A DNA stretch of 64,000 bases from Chenopodium formosanum (taxonomy: Eukaryota; Streptophyta; Magnoliopsida; Caryophyllales; Amaranthaceae), in NCBI GenBank assembly GCA_024500155.1, contig CM044869.1, positions 31,928,501 through 31,992,500 of the forward strand, in the 5' to 3' direction. A model generated the notes under the pieces. The model worked only from the letters and a program-made list of their open reading frames with translations. It did not search any database and had not been told where the DNA came from. Position 1 is the first letter of the stretch. Each line of letters begins with the position of its first letter. Shown here one piece after another: positions 33,901 to 44,500 of this stretch. The translations under genes were made by a program, and so were the position numbers.

Positions 33901-36900
33901 GTACCTAAAACAAATTAAACTTGTCGGACTTGCATGTGCCTCCTAGACCATCTTTGCCGTCACAAACCCTGATTGACCCTCAACTCCACCCTTGTCGCCA
34001 ATAGGCAAGATTGACTTCCAACTTAACACTCCCTTGTGTTGCTTCATGATCACAAGCCCTTTTGGCATGTGGCTTATGCCATCGTTGCTAATTGGAAAAA
34101 AAAAAAGGCAAAATTCTGGTGTCAAAACACTTGGACGTGACATAATGTCTCCATAGGGCTTTCTTTAGTAGTCTAAACTCGACGAAGTGGTTTCTTATTA
34201 TTGGCTTTTATGTTGCTACATATTTCATATGACATCTTGGTGTAATTACCTCTTATGTGTGAATACTAAATGTCTAAATCAGTTACATCATCAAGGAACA
34301 ATGGAGTTACAATTAGACCTTTTGGAAGAGCTTATGTTCCAGACCACCATTATATCTAGCTTGTGCTCTACGATTTCTTCCAAGTCACACATCATCCAAC
34401 TTTTCAAGATTCCTAGTTTACATTGACATTGACATTGACATAAACCCCTGCAACTAGTATTGTAATGGAATACAAGTTTTTGTCAAGTAATCTCTAGGTG
34501 CAAAATCTGCCTTATATGTTCCTCTAACTTTCTCGTGATGTAATCTGAGGTTAACCTTTTCTTCTTTCATCATTCAAATCATCGAAATATTTTGATGCAT
34601 ATTTTAATTTCACAAATGCTAACTTGCACCTCTTAGTATCCTCATATTTCTCTATTTATTGGCAATTCTACAAAGTATACAAGAAGGCATTTAGTATTTT
34701 ACTTACTTCGTATTTTACTTATTTACCTTTGAGGCCCGAAAGCCCATACTCGATGCTTCCATCTTAGGCTCCATCTTGATGTGGCCTCTCATTGCACCTT
34801 CTCTTTGCCAAAAAATTAAAATAAAATTAAATAAAAAAATTTGCTTTTGCTGCCAATCATAAAGGTTCCCGAAACAAAATATTGGAAGTATTAGGATGTA
34901 TGAATTGAATGTGAAAGTTGCTACATCAAGCTCCATCCTTGGAATGGTTAGCCCATACACGGTTGTACTTGTTTTGCTTCTTTAAGAATGTTTCAAGCAT
35001 AGATCTGAATGTGATCAATATAATTGTAATTGGGTAAGTGATTTCAACTGAACCCAATACCTTGGATGTTGCTTGGCATGTACTTTGGAAATCCTAATGG
35101 GAGTTCAATGAGTGGAAAGGATGTTCTTATAGAATCCGTAGCAATGCTCTATTTCATAATATCTTTCCCTAACACTTTTTTTTTTAACATTTATACAGGG
35201 AAATCAAGCATTCAAAGAAAAGCAATGGCAAAAGGCTATTAGTTTTTACAGTGAAGCAATCAAGCTCTATGAAAGTAATGCAACATACTACAGTAACCGA
35301 GCTGCAGCATATCTTGAGCTTGGGAGGTACTTATTAAATATTTTGGAAACAATAGCTAGGTTTCTCAAACCGGTATATTTATTATATACTTTCCTTTTCC
35401 AGTTTACCCAAAAAAATTTTTTGACATTGTTTTTAATCTAATTGATCAAGTTAGAATATGTTACTCAGCCAAAAGTACATTGCATTTTGGATCAATCGGA
35501 AATTTGTTTGTAGCCTACTCTCTCCTCACCTTTACCTTACTCTAGACTAGAGCCTTCCTTAATGTTGAAAATGGCTTTTGTAACAAAAGCCAGTAATTTA
35601 TAGTTGTCAAAGAATTTATTTTCAATTAGGGAAAATACAATGCATCTCCCAAGCAATTTTGTATGATCTATGCCATATGGGTGACTAATTGCGCTTGTTT
35701 GTGAAATTAATTGAGATTATTGAGAGGCTAAAATAACTTGATGGTAATAGCTTGTAGAATCTAATGTACTAAAAGAAATTTTGGTCTAAATGGAATCGGT
35801 TTCCATTTCTTTACTGTATACTTTCTCCCCCAATACCCACCCACCTTTTAATTTATACAGAGCAAAGTTGTTATTTGGGTATAAATATTTGCTAGATGTT
35901 TAATTGTTTATTATATAGCCGCTGTAATGTCATAATGCTCACCCAATGCTAATTCTCCTGGCGCCAGCTTTGTCCAAGCAGAAGCGGATTGCACGAAAGC
36001 CATAGAACTTGATAGGAAGGTATGTAAATTCTGTCATAAAAGGTCCAACCACCGCTTGTGTATCGCCTGTTTAATTTTTGAAACTTCTGATTGTTATATA
36101 TTACCAATAGCAGGTTTTGTTGTCCCAATCATCATTTATTCTGATGAATAAGGCATTACGTTTTGAAATATCTTTGTTCGCCTACAGATTAAATGATTTT
36201 TTGATAAAGTTATCGCTGGCTAGAAATTAAGTTTTAGTTTTTTTGAAGATAACTAAAGAATGCCTTCTGAAATCACTACCACCTATAGTTATATGAAACG
36301 AGGAAATTGTAGACACCTTCATGGGGATTTTCTGTAACAATTTTGCATAATTTGTTAGAAAATGGCTTTTGTAGCTTATTTACTAAGTTTTCTCGGTTTT
36401 GTTTAAATGTTTTAGTTTGAGAATGACACAGTTTTTGAGCGAGTGTTTGATTGTGAAATCTCAATATGGTGACTGAAATGTTAAAAGTATTTTGCTCAGT
36501 TGAATAGGTATGTCAAAATATTGACATTTCATTAGCTGAGACCAAAACGATGCGATGTAGGTATAGTGGTATACTCTTGTATAAGGATACTTTTCTTTGT
36601 TATACATGTATATATAGGTAGAGAAGCATTAATTTCCTGATTATGGACAAAATTGAAGTATATTCCATTTCCATTTGGAAGGTCAAGTATCGTACATGGA
36701 TACGAGCATCGTAGGTTTGGACGAGGCCACTGCTATGGATGAAGTAGCTGAAGTTTATGTACTCATCATGGCAGTAAATTGAAGTTGCTTTAATTCATGG
36801 CATTTTAGGTTTTTGTATAATCTGTAACATATGGGTTGTGGGAGGCAGAAAGTTGAGGGAAGGACATGTTAACATTTGTGTTTTTGAGTTATGAGAGGTT

Positions 36901-38029
36901 GTTACCTTTAGGAGTAGAGGTATGTGAGGTCGTATGCTGGCTTGCTAGGTGGTTCGTTAGGTGGCACATGTGTTAGGCCATAAGGATGTACTTAGCCAAT
37001 GATTAAGAGGTACACATATATTTTTTTTTGGTGCAATAAAAACTAATTCTTGAAATATAGCACATTTTATACATTTAAATTCTGGACAAGTACTTCTGGA
37101 CATGTATCCAATCTGAACAAAGTGTCTAATATGAACATTTGCATGGACGATAAACATTTTGTAGCAAATCAAATCCAGAATTTTATGTGAATTACTGTGA
37201 AGAATTTAGACCATAGTTATAATATTCTCAAATAATTAAGCGCAAGTTCTTTGTGTTTGAATTGCTCCCAGTCTTGAGAATTTCATTTCCCTGTTTTTTA
37301 AATTGCCATCTTGTTTGTATCCAAAGAATTAAAGTAAATTGTTTCTCAGCCTTTATATGTCGTAATTGTGCAGAATGTGAAGGCATATTTACGTAGAGGG
37401 ACAGCAAGAGAAATGCTTGGCTATTACAAAGAGGCAATTGAAGGTGTGTTGCAATCTTCCATTTACACCCCCCTCCCCGCCCTGCCAAAAAAAAACCCAG
37501 CATGGCCCCTAATAACCCCCTTTTTCTAAGGAGAGCTGTGTTTGCCTCCTGAGTATTGCTTTTGTTGTATGGAAAGTGAACTATGGCTTTGAATTTTAAC
37601 ACTAGATACTGAGCTAGAAGTGACTTTTGTAGAATTTTTTCTAGTTAGCAGCATGTTGTCATCTGTAGTGTTTTTGTTATACAATTGCCAACTTATGATT
37701 CTTATAGTAAATCATAAATGATGCATAGTAATTAGAGATACCATTGTTCAGAAGGAATTGCCAAATTGCCCCAACATTTAATGCCTAAAGATATGACAAA
37801 TTTCTAACTGTCCTAGGTTGATTATTTCCACTTATTCTATTACTCAATCTAAGTAGAAAAATGCAGGGAGTTTAAAGAGCTTTATGGCAATCTAGCATGT
37901 GCTGTCATTCAGAAAATAACGAATAAAATAATGTCCTGTTTTGCAGATTTCAGATATGCCCTTGTTCTTGAACCAACAAACAAAAGAGCAGCTGTATCCA
38001 TGGAAAGACTAAAGAACTTATTCCAGTAG
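18079..38029 (+). CDS. TOC64: TOC64/OEP64-type outer-envelope import receptor (13 exons)
   Basis: Exons: 18079-18284, 19122-19274, 19726-19850, 23504-23629, 25744-25926, 27474-27618, 28669-28837, 31044-31178, 31323-31523, 35199-35326, 35968-36019, 37374-37443, 37947-38029. They join in frame with GT-AG introns to give 591 residues, close to the ~589 of Arabidopsis Toc64-III. Residues ~8-25 form an N-terminal membrane anchor, followed by a Pro-rich linker (~50-58). Residues ~60-470 are an amidase-signature domain: Lys111 and the cis-serine position Ser144 (GGSCSG) are kept, but the nucleophile position is Val169 (IGGVRLP), so no amidase activity is expected. Residues ~478-585 hold three TPRs with clamp-type residues ('EKGNQAF', 'YSNRAA', 'KAYLRR') that in this family bind Hsp90/Hsp70 tails. 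By family it docks chaperone-bound precursor proteins at the chloroplast outer envelope. The mitochondrial paralogue OM64 is the main alternative. No frame defects were seen. Confidence 0.95.
18285..19121 (+). other. Intron 1 of the TOC64-like gene, with possible MITE
   Basis: Donor GTAAGT, acceptor TTGCAG. Between about 18624 and 18985, 'gggagtgtatggtttg' and the inverted 'caaaccaaatagagcc' could be imperfect terminal repeats of a ~360-bp MITE with an internal fold ('ggaaaatggttttcc', 'ggaaaacattttcc'). No clean target duplication was identified. Confidence 0.4.
20465..23190 (-). mobile_element. 5'-truncated LINE (L1-type) with RT and RNase H, in intron 3
   Basis: Read on the minus strand from 23183: 'THIAIIPKKDDP', 'FRPISLCNTIYKIVAK', 'RGTETN', 'LDLEKAYDKLGWHF' and 'FADDILLFGE' (the RT active site, ~22560). 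A zf-RVT-type region follows (about 21780-22030, 'ALWWRM'-like 'LKLWWRMLNQE'). Then comes an RNase H domain near 20830-21040 ('AGTFRDSNGNWIIGF', 'GELKAIHTGLSI'). The 3' end is an A-rich tail, the T-rich run at 20475-20500 on the plus strand. The endonuclease domain is missing, as in typical 5'-truncated insertions. Frameshifts and a 17-base G run at 22808 break the frame. It lies antisense to the host gene, between exons 3 and 4. Confidence 0.88.
23172..23320. repeat. 44-bp tandem duplication at the LINE 5' junction
   Basis: 'aggaggaatcactctctcag' starts at 23172 and again at 23216. Two shorter, diverged copies of the 'aattaaatagcttagta' half follow. The first unit is LINE coding sequence, so the array formed from the 5' edge of the insertion. 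Confidence 0.75.
23630..25743 (+). other. Intron 4, low-complexity tracts
   Basis: Between exons 4 and 5. It contains a T run of about 38 (24880-24917), a (CA)n block (25352-25390), a G run (25437-25451) and a C run with one T (25551-25577). No transposon domain is seen; 'ctgtttggttcaagaaa' at 24508 and 24578 is a MITE-like word. Confidence 0.6.
25927..28668 (+). other. Introns 5 and 6 (with exon 6 at 27474-27618)
   Basis: Ordinary AT-rich intron sequence. No coding domain or terminal repeats were recognised. Confidence 0.6.
29361..30181. mobile_element. hAT-like non-autonomous element in intron 7
   Basis: 821 bp bounded by inverted ends CTTAGTTTTAAAAAGCG...CGCCTTTTAAAACTAAG. It is flanked on both sides by the identical 8-base CCTAGGCC (29353-29360 and 30182-30189). 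An 8-bp target duplication fits the hAT superfamily. Both ends carry clusters of 'ggcgcg', 'gcctaggcg' and 'gcgcctt' words over about 150 bases. The centre (29530-30060) is AT-rich with pyrimidine tracts. No transposase frame is present. Confidence 0.75.
30190..31043 (+). other. Remainder of intron 7
   Basis: No gene or recognised element. Imperfect ~30-base repeats of 'tggcgactatggaactagtaatagt' type occur at 30893-30970. Confidence 0.5.
31818..33019. mobile_element. Non-autonomous Mutator-like element in intron 9
   Basis: ~1.2 kb with long inverted ends (about 150 bases each). The left reads GGAAATTTTCACTTTTGCTA and the right is its near-perfect complement, including 'ggggtgtttgagtggtagc'. 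The 9-base TTTTTTTAT precedes the left end (31809-31817) and follows the right end (33020-33028), consistent with a Mutator-type 9-bp duplication, although its T-richness weakens the argument. The interior is C-rich (32030-32350), then purine-rich (32580-32690). No transposase. Confidence 0.78.
33020..35198 (+). other. Remainder of intron 9
   Basis: AT-rich, with T runs at 33731-33772. Short open stretches have no recognisable domain. Confidence 0.5.
36020..37373 (+). other. Intron 11, no recognised element
   Basis: AT-rich intron between two short TPR exons. Nothing beyond splice sites was recognised. Confidence 0.55.
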
Positions 38030-38768
38030 GTTTAGGACTTGGGAGGATTAAGTTTTCTTCAAGCTTCAACTTTGAAGGTGTTGAAGAGGGTACAACATTT
38101 TCTTAAGGGGTTGGTAAGACCGCCTGGATTCTCACTCCAATAGTTGTGTGGTATGGCTGAGGTAACTTGGGCAGCATTTTGTCCTGGGGGCATCCTGGAA
38201 GGCTGACAAGTATTTTTCGCCTGAGATGAGTAGTATATACGGCATCTTCTCTCATTTGAGCAATTTGTTCCCAGAAGTTATCTGCAGACTAGCCCAAGTA
38301 ATTTTATATGCAACTTTATAGTGAGTTATCGTGGCAGCCTGTTGATATCGTGCTCGATTACAATTTTTAAACTAAAGTTTTCAATAATCCTTCACAGTTC
38401 TCTTCATGGAGATCCTCTGAATCCTAATTTTACACTGGCAATTGCGGGTCTGTTGTGTCTGTTATATCATATTGATTTTAGGTTACAGCTGCATTGTGAT
38501 AAGTTCGTCGTAATTCTATTGATCTAATTCGAATCAAACTGATTTATATATATATTTTTTAATTAATCTGACTTAGGTTGCTCTAATTTGAATCCGAGCA
38601 CGTTTTTTAGATTTAATTAAGAATATAAATTTGAGATGTGATATATATTGGTGAAGGAAAGAAATTACAGCCGACTTTTATGAGATCTAAATGCCCAATG
38701 TTTATGAAGTATGCTATTTTTTATGTTAACATATTTTTATGAAAAACAATATCATTATATTAAAAAAT
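38030..38768 (+). other. 3' UTR and downstream flank of the TOC64-like gene
   Basis: Follows the TAG at 38027-38029. No clear polyadenylation signal could be assigned and no further coding exon was found. Confidence 0.5.
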
Positions 38769-39271
38769 GGAAAAATACACTTTAATAATCTCGATTTTGT
38801 TTGTTCAATTATTCTGCAATAATTCTAACTTTTATATTTATTTTCTTTCTTCAATTCCAAACCAGTGAACAAAGTTACTTGATACGTGTCTAAGCATGAT
38901 TGGTGAGGGGGAAGGGGAATGTTTCAAGTGTGGGGGGAAGGGAAGGAGATCGGAATTGTGGGGTTTGGATCAAAGATGATGGTTCAGGGAAGGGGGATTT
39001 TTAGCTGGGGAAGGGGTTGGTTGGTTGGGTGGTTTTTGTTTGTTTGTTTGGCTTTTTTTTTTTTTATATATATTTATTTATTTTTTTATTTTTTTTGAGC
39101 CAATTGACATATTTTTTTTTTTAAAAAAAAGAAATTTTTTTTCAGGTAACCGATAATCGGAATTGAATAAAAAAATACGCAAGTGAAAGTTGGACTATTG
39201 TAGAATAATCGAAAATTGGGATTATTTAAAGTAAATCGGAAAAAATAGAGATCATTAAAGTGTATTTTACC
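38769..39271. mobile_element. Mutator-like MITE, 503 bp
   Basis: The left end GGAAAAATACACTTTAATAA and the complement of the right end (GGTAAAATACACTTTAATGA) match over ~90 bases with mismatches. Identical 9-base flanks TTAAAAAAT lie at 38760-38768 and 39272-39280. The interior is purine-rich ('gggggaaggggaatg', 38905-39015). No coding content. Confidence 0.85.
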
Positions 39272-39280
39272 TTAAAAAAT

Positions 39281-40282
39281 ATAAATTTTTTATGAAATTT
39301 GGAGTTGAGTATGAGATCTCGTTCTTCACTCACCGGGATTTTGAGCCAAACCTGATATTATCGACCAAGTAATGCCTTTAGTTTCTAATGAGCAAGCTTG
39401 ACTTGTTAGCACTCTTTAAAATCGGTTTCATGCCTTTATTGAACAGGCTCTACTTTATAATTATACATGACTCAAACAACCAAGACTTAAGGTATTTCCT
39501 TTAATAAGCTCTTTTTAAAAGATTATTGTTCTATTGAAAAGAATTGTGGCCTGACCACACGTGCAAGTATTACCCCAGGTCACTCATTATTTATCACTAG
39601 TTTAGTACCTATGCAACATACAAATGTTACTAAATTCATTTAATATTGTTTCAATAATGGTTAGAAGATAACTTTTGAGTGGCTATAATAGTGACCGGTG
39701 AGGACATAGTTGTGCAAGTGTTGCACGATTGCGTTGCTGCATAGGACTCCAACCATCGTGGCTTTGTTGGCCGACTAGAGGTTGCACAGCTGCCCATCAA
39801 TGTTTCTACACTTTTACAAAAATATATTTCATTTTGAAAATAAGATTTTATTTTAGAATAATTGAACAATTCCAAAAATAATAAAATGGGACATCTTGGG
39901 AGGTGTTGTTTTAATTAAGAATATTCGATTTTTTGATTCTCTTAGGTGAGCATATTACTTGATTTATTTTTTTGGCAATTTCTATAATATATTATGTTAT
40001 AAAATACGATCTATGCACCGTGATCTATTTATGTAATCTAAATACGGTCTACATGCTGTCAAGAAAATATTGTGATTTCGGGTTTTTTAGAAACACTTGA
40101 ACAAGGGGTGTGTATTCCCTCGGGAAGGCTACAACTCTGAATATGCACTCGCTTGGAGTCATACCTACAAAACAACGAACCTCCGACTTCAAGGAGATTC
40201 ACCTCCGACGATCAAGTCAATAATCGAAAACGAAATCTTAGAGAGAGAAAGTAGAGAGAAGTAAAAACTATTTTGGGCATTA
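39281..40282. other. Intergenic spacer with possible retroelement scraps
   Basis: No gene. 40012-40080 ('ctaaatacggtctacatgctgtcaag') resembles the 5' leader of the neighbouring Copia family at 51590 and 59105. 40170-40215 carries 'cctccgacgatcaagtc', a word also found in the Gypsy LTR near 8507. Confidence 0.45.
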
Positions 40283-41635
40283 TGATAGGAATGGTGTCCT
40301 TTGAACAAGTGTATTATTCCGATAAAGGGTCCGAAATTATTAGAAAGCTAATTATTCAGTGAGGTCAAGTGATCGGAAGGCCTAGCTGGAGGCCGCTTCC
40401 GATCAGTAATATTAATGTATAATTAATATTAAAGCTTAATATTGACTGAACCCTTTGGGTCACACCCAAGCAAATAAACGATCCGTAATGACGAATTAAT
40501 CCGAAAGGAATTAATGAGTCACTCGAGTATTATGAGCATAAACTTCGGATATCGAGCTAGGAGCGTCGAGACCGAGCGTCACAAGTCGAGTCGGATTAAT
40601 AAGACGTCGTGACGGTAAAATCAAGTAATCAACAAGTCAGTGCTCGGGAAAATCCTAGCATCGTATTGGCCTAGCCAATCGATGCCTAGGGTGACTGGCA
40701 TGGATAGCCAAAGCCATTACCGCAAGGCAAGGCTCGGCCGCAAGCTAAGCATAGCCGAGCTAGCCTTGCGTGCAAGGCTGGGCTACCTTAACCAAGTGCA
40801 CATGCTAGGCGCAACTAGCAACCAACTCGCATAATCGCAGGTAAGGCCAGCTGCATTGCGTGCTGGGCCTTGCGCCGCATAGATGGGGAAAGGGGAATGC
40901 GTGCGAGCTACGTGCTGTACGGGTTGGTGTGCGGCTGCTGGGCTGTTCCCGCACACGCACACGCTAGTAGGCCCATCCAAGCACCAGGCCGCCAGCATGG
41001 CGCGTCTTGGTGCCCAAGGCTGGGTGCCTCGTGGCAGCACGTGGTTGGGGCCGGTTTCCTTGAGGGAAGCTTGGGGAACAAGGAGGGCTTGGAGAATAAG
41101 GAGGGCTTGTGGTCCTCACCTACTCTCTCCGTCCTTGCTTGACACTTGTTGATTATTGATTGCATTGCTTTTTCTTTTGATTTTTGGTTTAAAAATAAAA
41201 TGGAAAAAGGAATTTTACCAACTCACCCACATTGATGGGAGAGAGGAATGTTCATGGGATTTCTCTATAAATACCAAGCTTTAGGATTTGAGAAATCCCA
41301 CTTGAGTTGAGCTTGAAAGGATCATCCATAAGGTTGAACACTTTTGCTCACAAACTCTAGTAGTCTTATTTTGGCCAAGCCCCGGCTAAGCTCCTGGTAA
41401 AGGCCGGACGGGTCGTGTTTGTGGGTGGACTCTGTTGGAGGTCGTTGCACTTGCGTGACTCAAAGTAGCTTTTGAAGTAGGAGCTCTCTAAGGAGCGAAG
41501 CACGCTACAAGGGTAAAATAGTCTTTGTCTCTCCTTGTTAATTATGTTGTTAATTATGCATTAGTTATATTAATTGAAAGGTCTTGGTGTCGGGTTTTGT
41601 ATTCCGCGAGAAGTCGGACTTTCCGAAACCCAACA
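40283..41635 (+). mobile_element. Copia copy 1, 5' LTR
   Basis: 1353 bp, TGATAGGAATGG...CCCAACA, followed directly by a primer-binding site. It aligns with the LTRs at 13854, 49148 and 55794. A GC-rich variable block occupies about 40715-41060. The conserved stretch 'gtggtcctcacctactc' is followed by a TATA box. Confidence 0.88.
41266..41273 (+). promoter_or_regulatory. LTR TATA box, Copia copy 1
   Basis: TATAAATA, at the same relative place as in copies 2 and 3. Upstream is a small inverted repeat 'cccacattgatggg' (41227-41240). Confidence 0.7.
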
Positions 41636-41650
41636 GCGGTATCGGAGCCT
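41636..41650 (+). promoter_or_regulatory. Primer-binding site, Copia copy 1
   Basis: GCGGTATCGGAGCCT, immediately after the LTR. It matches the initiator-Met tRNA type TGGTATCAGAGC with two differences, both shared with copy 3. Confidence 0.75.
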
Positions 41651-43424
41651 TGCTCATTTATTTTGTAACTAATATTTTCAAGGTGTTAAAATGGCTTTAA
41701 TTTCTGGTTGTGGTTGCTAATTAGATTAGTAGCTCGATTTTATTAATTTTAATCTCGTTTTAATTAGAATTTTGGCTCCCGAACCCAGATTTTCTCCCAA
41801 GACTAGTGAATTTTAGGTGGAATCGATGTTCTGGAAAAGTTTTGATCTTTCTAGGGTTGTGAAAAAGCCAAATTCTGCCCAGAGTTGCCTGTTTTGAGGG
41901 ATTTTTCATTTTGACAAAATTTTTTAAATCTTTTAAACCTTGAATCTTAATGGCATATTAATTGTGATTACGTGTTTGGTTCTTTCCTTTAAGTTTCTGC
42001 AATTTTAGACCACTTTTGAGCATGGTTACTATGTAGTAATTGGTGCTTAATGGTTGGCTCATTTTTCACATAAACTTGAAAGTTCACATTTTTGCAAATT
42101 AATTGCTTCAAGTGTGAATGTTTATGGTGATTTTGTGATTTTGAAGTCCTAGAAGTGTTAAAGATCCAATCTTTAATTGTTTATTTGGTTGGATCTTGAC
42201 TTACTAGATTCCATGATTGTTTGTTGAACTTCCTTGATTTAATCATTTTAAGTTGACTAAAGTCATAAAGTTTCAAACTTTGATTGAAATTTAATTAATC
42301 TTCATGTTGGAAGATGTAATTTTTCAAATTCACAAGTTGATGTTGGGATTTTTTATTGAATATTTATGTTCTTTATTCCAACTCCTTTTTATTTTGTCAA
42401 GTCTCATGATTAATTTATGTTGGTTAAATTAATAGTGAGAATAGCCCTTCATTTTTGTAGCATCAAGTTGAACCAAATTTTATTTAAAGAATAGTTTTTG
42501 GATTAATTTGGTTTGTGTACTTAAATGAATTTTATTAAGTTGGACTTGTTTTTAATTTTCATTTTTCTCAAAATATTAATCTTAAATTAATTTGGAATGG
42601 ACTTAAAATGTCACACAAAACCGTTGCATATTTTTGTACCTTAGTATTTAGATTGTTCCTAATCGTAGATACTAGTAGTTGCATAATTTTGGTTATGTCT
42701 TGAAGATGGAGTTTCTTGGAATACGAAGCCATGAATTTGCAAGAAAAGACCCTTGAAGACTCAAGGGGTCATGCTAGTTTCCAAATGCATCTTTTACTTA
42801 TGTTTTCGATATATATTTATGCTTATATATATGAATAATATGTTAGATGCAAGTTTAGGATTTTGAAATGTTGCGATGATTAATTAAGTTCACTTAAATC
42901 AACCAACATAGAAACCCTAGGTTCCTAAAATATTGAGTAAAACTTTCCATTCCAAAATAACACTTACTGAACTAATGTGCATAGTGGTGGCTATGCCAAA
43001 GCTAGGCATCACTATTTCCCTAGGAACGTAAGGTATGTTGATGGGTTTGCCAAAGCAAGACATCACATACATGTTTATTTTGGTTAGACTCAATGATATA
43101 ATTAAGGAGTCCTTAGATATCATGGCAAAGAGATAAACTGTCACAAGAGCATTAGATGCAACGATTTATCAAACCAAGAATGGCTTGGAGCCATTAGCAA
43201 AGAGTTGCTTACCTTAGAATAATAAGTATTAAGACAAGCCAAAGCATGCTTAATTACTCATTAATTCTTTGGATCTTGGAATCTCCTTATTCTCACCTAA
43301 TAGGGACAATTTAATGTGTGAATAAGACGTTGAATAAGTTTGAAATTTGCATGAATGCTATAGAATTCAATCTTATTTAGTATTATGAATGGTTTTTCAT
43401 TTCAAATTCTTTCAATTGTAGAAC
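41651..43424 (+). other. Copia copy 1 leader
   Basis: Untranslated leader homologous to 49680-52460 and 57200-59910 but about 1 kb shorter. At about 42620 it jumps directly from 'gtcacacaaaa' to 'ttttgtaccttagtatttag', skipping the GC-rich cassette found in the other copies. Confidence 0.65.
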
Positions 43425-44298
43425 CATGTCTTCAACTAATACCGACACGACTACATGTGCCCGGAACTCTCGGAGAAATTGGTATTTTGTCTAACTTTGA
43501 CCAATTTCAAGGAATGGGAAGAAGAACTCCGGAAAACTCTTCGGAATTGTTCCATGGAGTACATTCTTGACACTCCCATTCCAAGCTTCTTTGCCAAGGG
43601 AATCATGAGTGATGAGACTCATGACACTTGTTCCTTGAATTGTCACACTTTTGATGAGGAATTCCCTTCCGGAGGATTGGAGAATGAGATTCACCTCATA
43701 CCTTCCTGACATGCTTCTTAATAGCCTTAAGGAGCTTGTCACCATGTCTTCCGAGACAAAAGACTTAAATGTTCATAACTTGACCAAATCGTTTATGAAC
43801 ATGAAGATCAATGTCCCGCAGGAAGGTTGCCTTGCTAAGGAAAGGCTTGAAGTGTGGACCAAGGTCTACAATTCCAGACTTAGACCCAGAATGCCTCTTC
43901 AACCTCATGTGCTTCGAATGACAAGGATTTTCAAGCACTTGGAGCTCATTGGGAAGCCAATAGAGGATGAACAAGCGGCTCATATGCTACTAAGCTCACT
44001 CCACTCGGGCTATGTTGCATTGAAAATGCATTTGACGGCTAATCGTGACAAACTCTCATTGATGGAGGTTGTTCAAGAGCTTCGTAGAGCCGATTCTTGC
44101 AAGGGCTCTAGGTTCTCTCTAAAGCCTAAGAAGAAGGAGTTCAAAGATAGGGCAAAGATGAGGTGCTTCTATTGTAGCAGGCAAGGCCACTACAAAAGGA
44201 AATGCAACGGGTACCTAGAAGACGAGGTAAAGGGAAAAGTAGCTCTCACCTCAGGTATCTTCTTTATAGACCATTACTTGAATATAAGAAATTCATAA
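43425..44298 (+). pseudogene. Copia gag of copy 1 (frameshifted; no pol follows)
   Basis: The start ATGTCTTCAACTAA at 43425 aligns with the gag starts of copies 2 and 3. Frame changes split it into an N-terminal part ('TNFKEWEEELRKTL', 43455-43709) and a C-terminal part (43651-44298). The C-terminal part has a gag_2-type core ('VLRMTRIFKHLELIGKP', 'LLSSLHSGYVALKM') and a zinc knuckle CFYCSRQGHYKRKC (Cx2Cx4Hx4C). It stops soon after the knuckle and no protease, integrase or RT is found in the next 200 bases. It is clearly diverged from copies 2 and 3. Confidence 0.82.
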
Positions 44299-44500
44299 AG
44301 GTATTAGATACCATAAATGACTCACTATATGCTCCTATTTCAGGAACTAAGTGAGAAGAGCTTCACAAGTGGATGTGCATTAGCAAGCGGAAAAAGAAGA
44401 CAATCTGTCCATGCAAGCTTGTAATTACATAATTTGTCTTAGAATAAAACTTATTTTAGTTTTATTGTTGAACATATTTTGATCTTTTGTCTTTGGACGT
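44299..44500 (+). other. Copia copy 1 tail
   Basis: Non-coding, includes 'gtattagata' near 44300, like the post-knuckle sequence of copies 2 and 3. It ends where the LTR-like segment begins. No 3' LTR of copy 1 was found. Confidence 0.45.

Noticed and set aside
39651..39875. Minus-strand 74-codon frame
   Set aside because: No domain, start context or conservation signal; ordinary chance frame in intergenic DNA.
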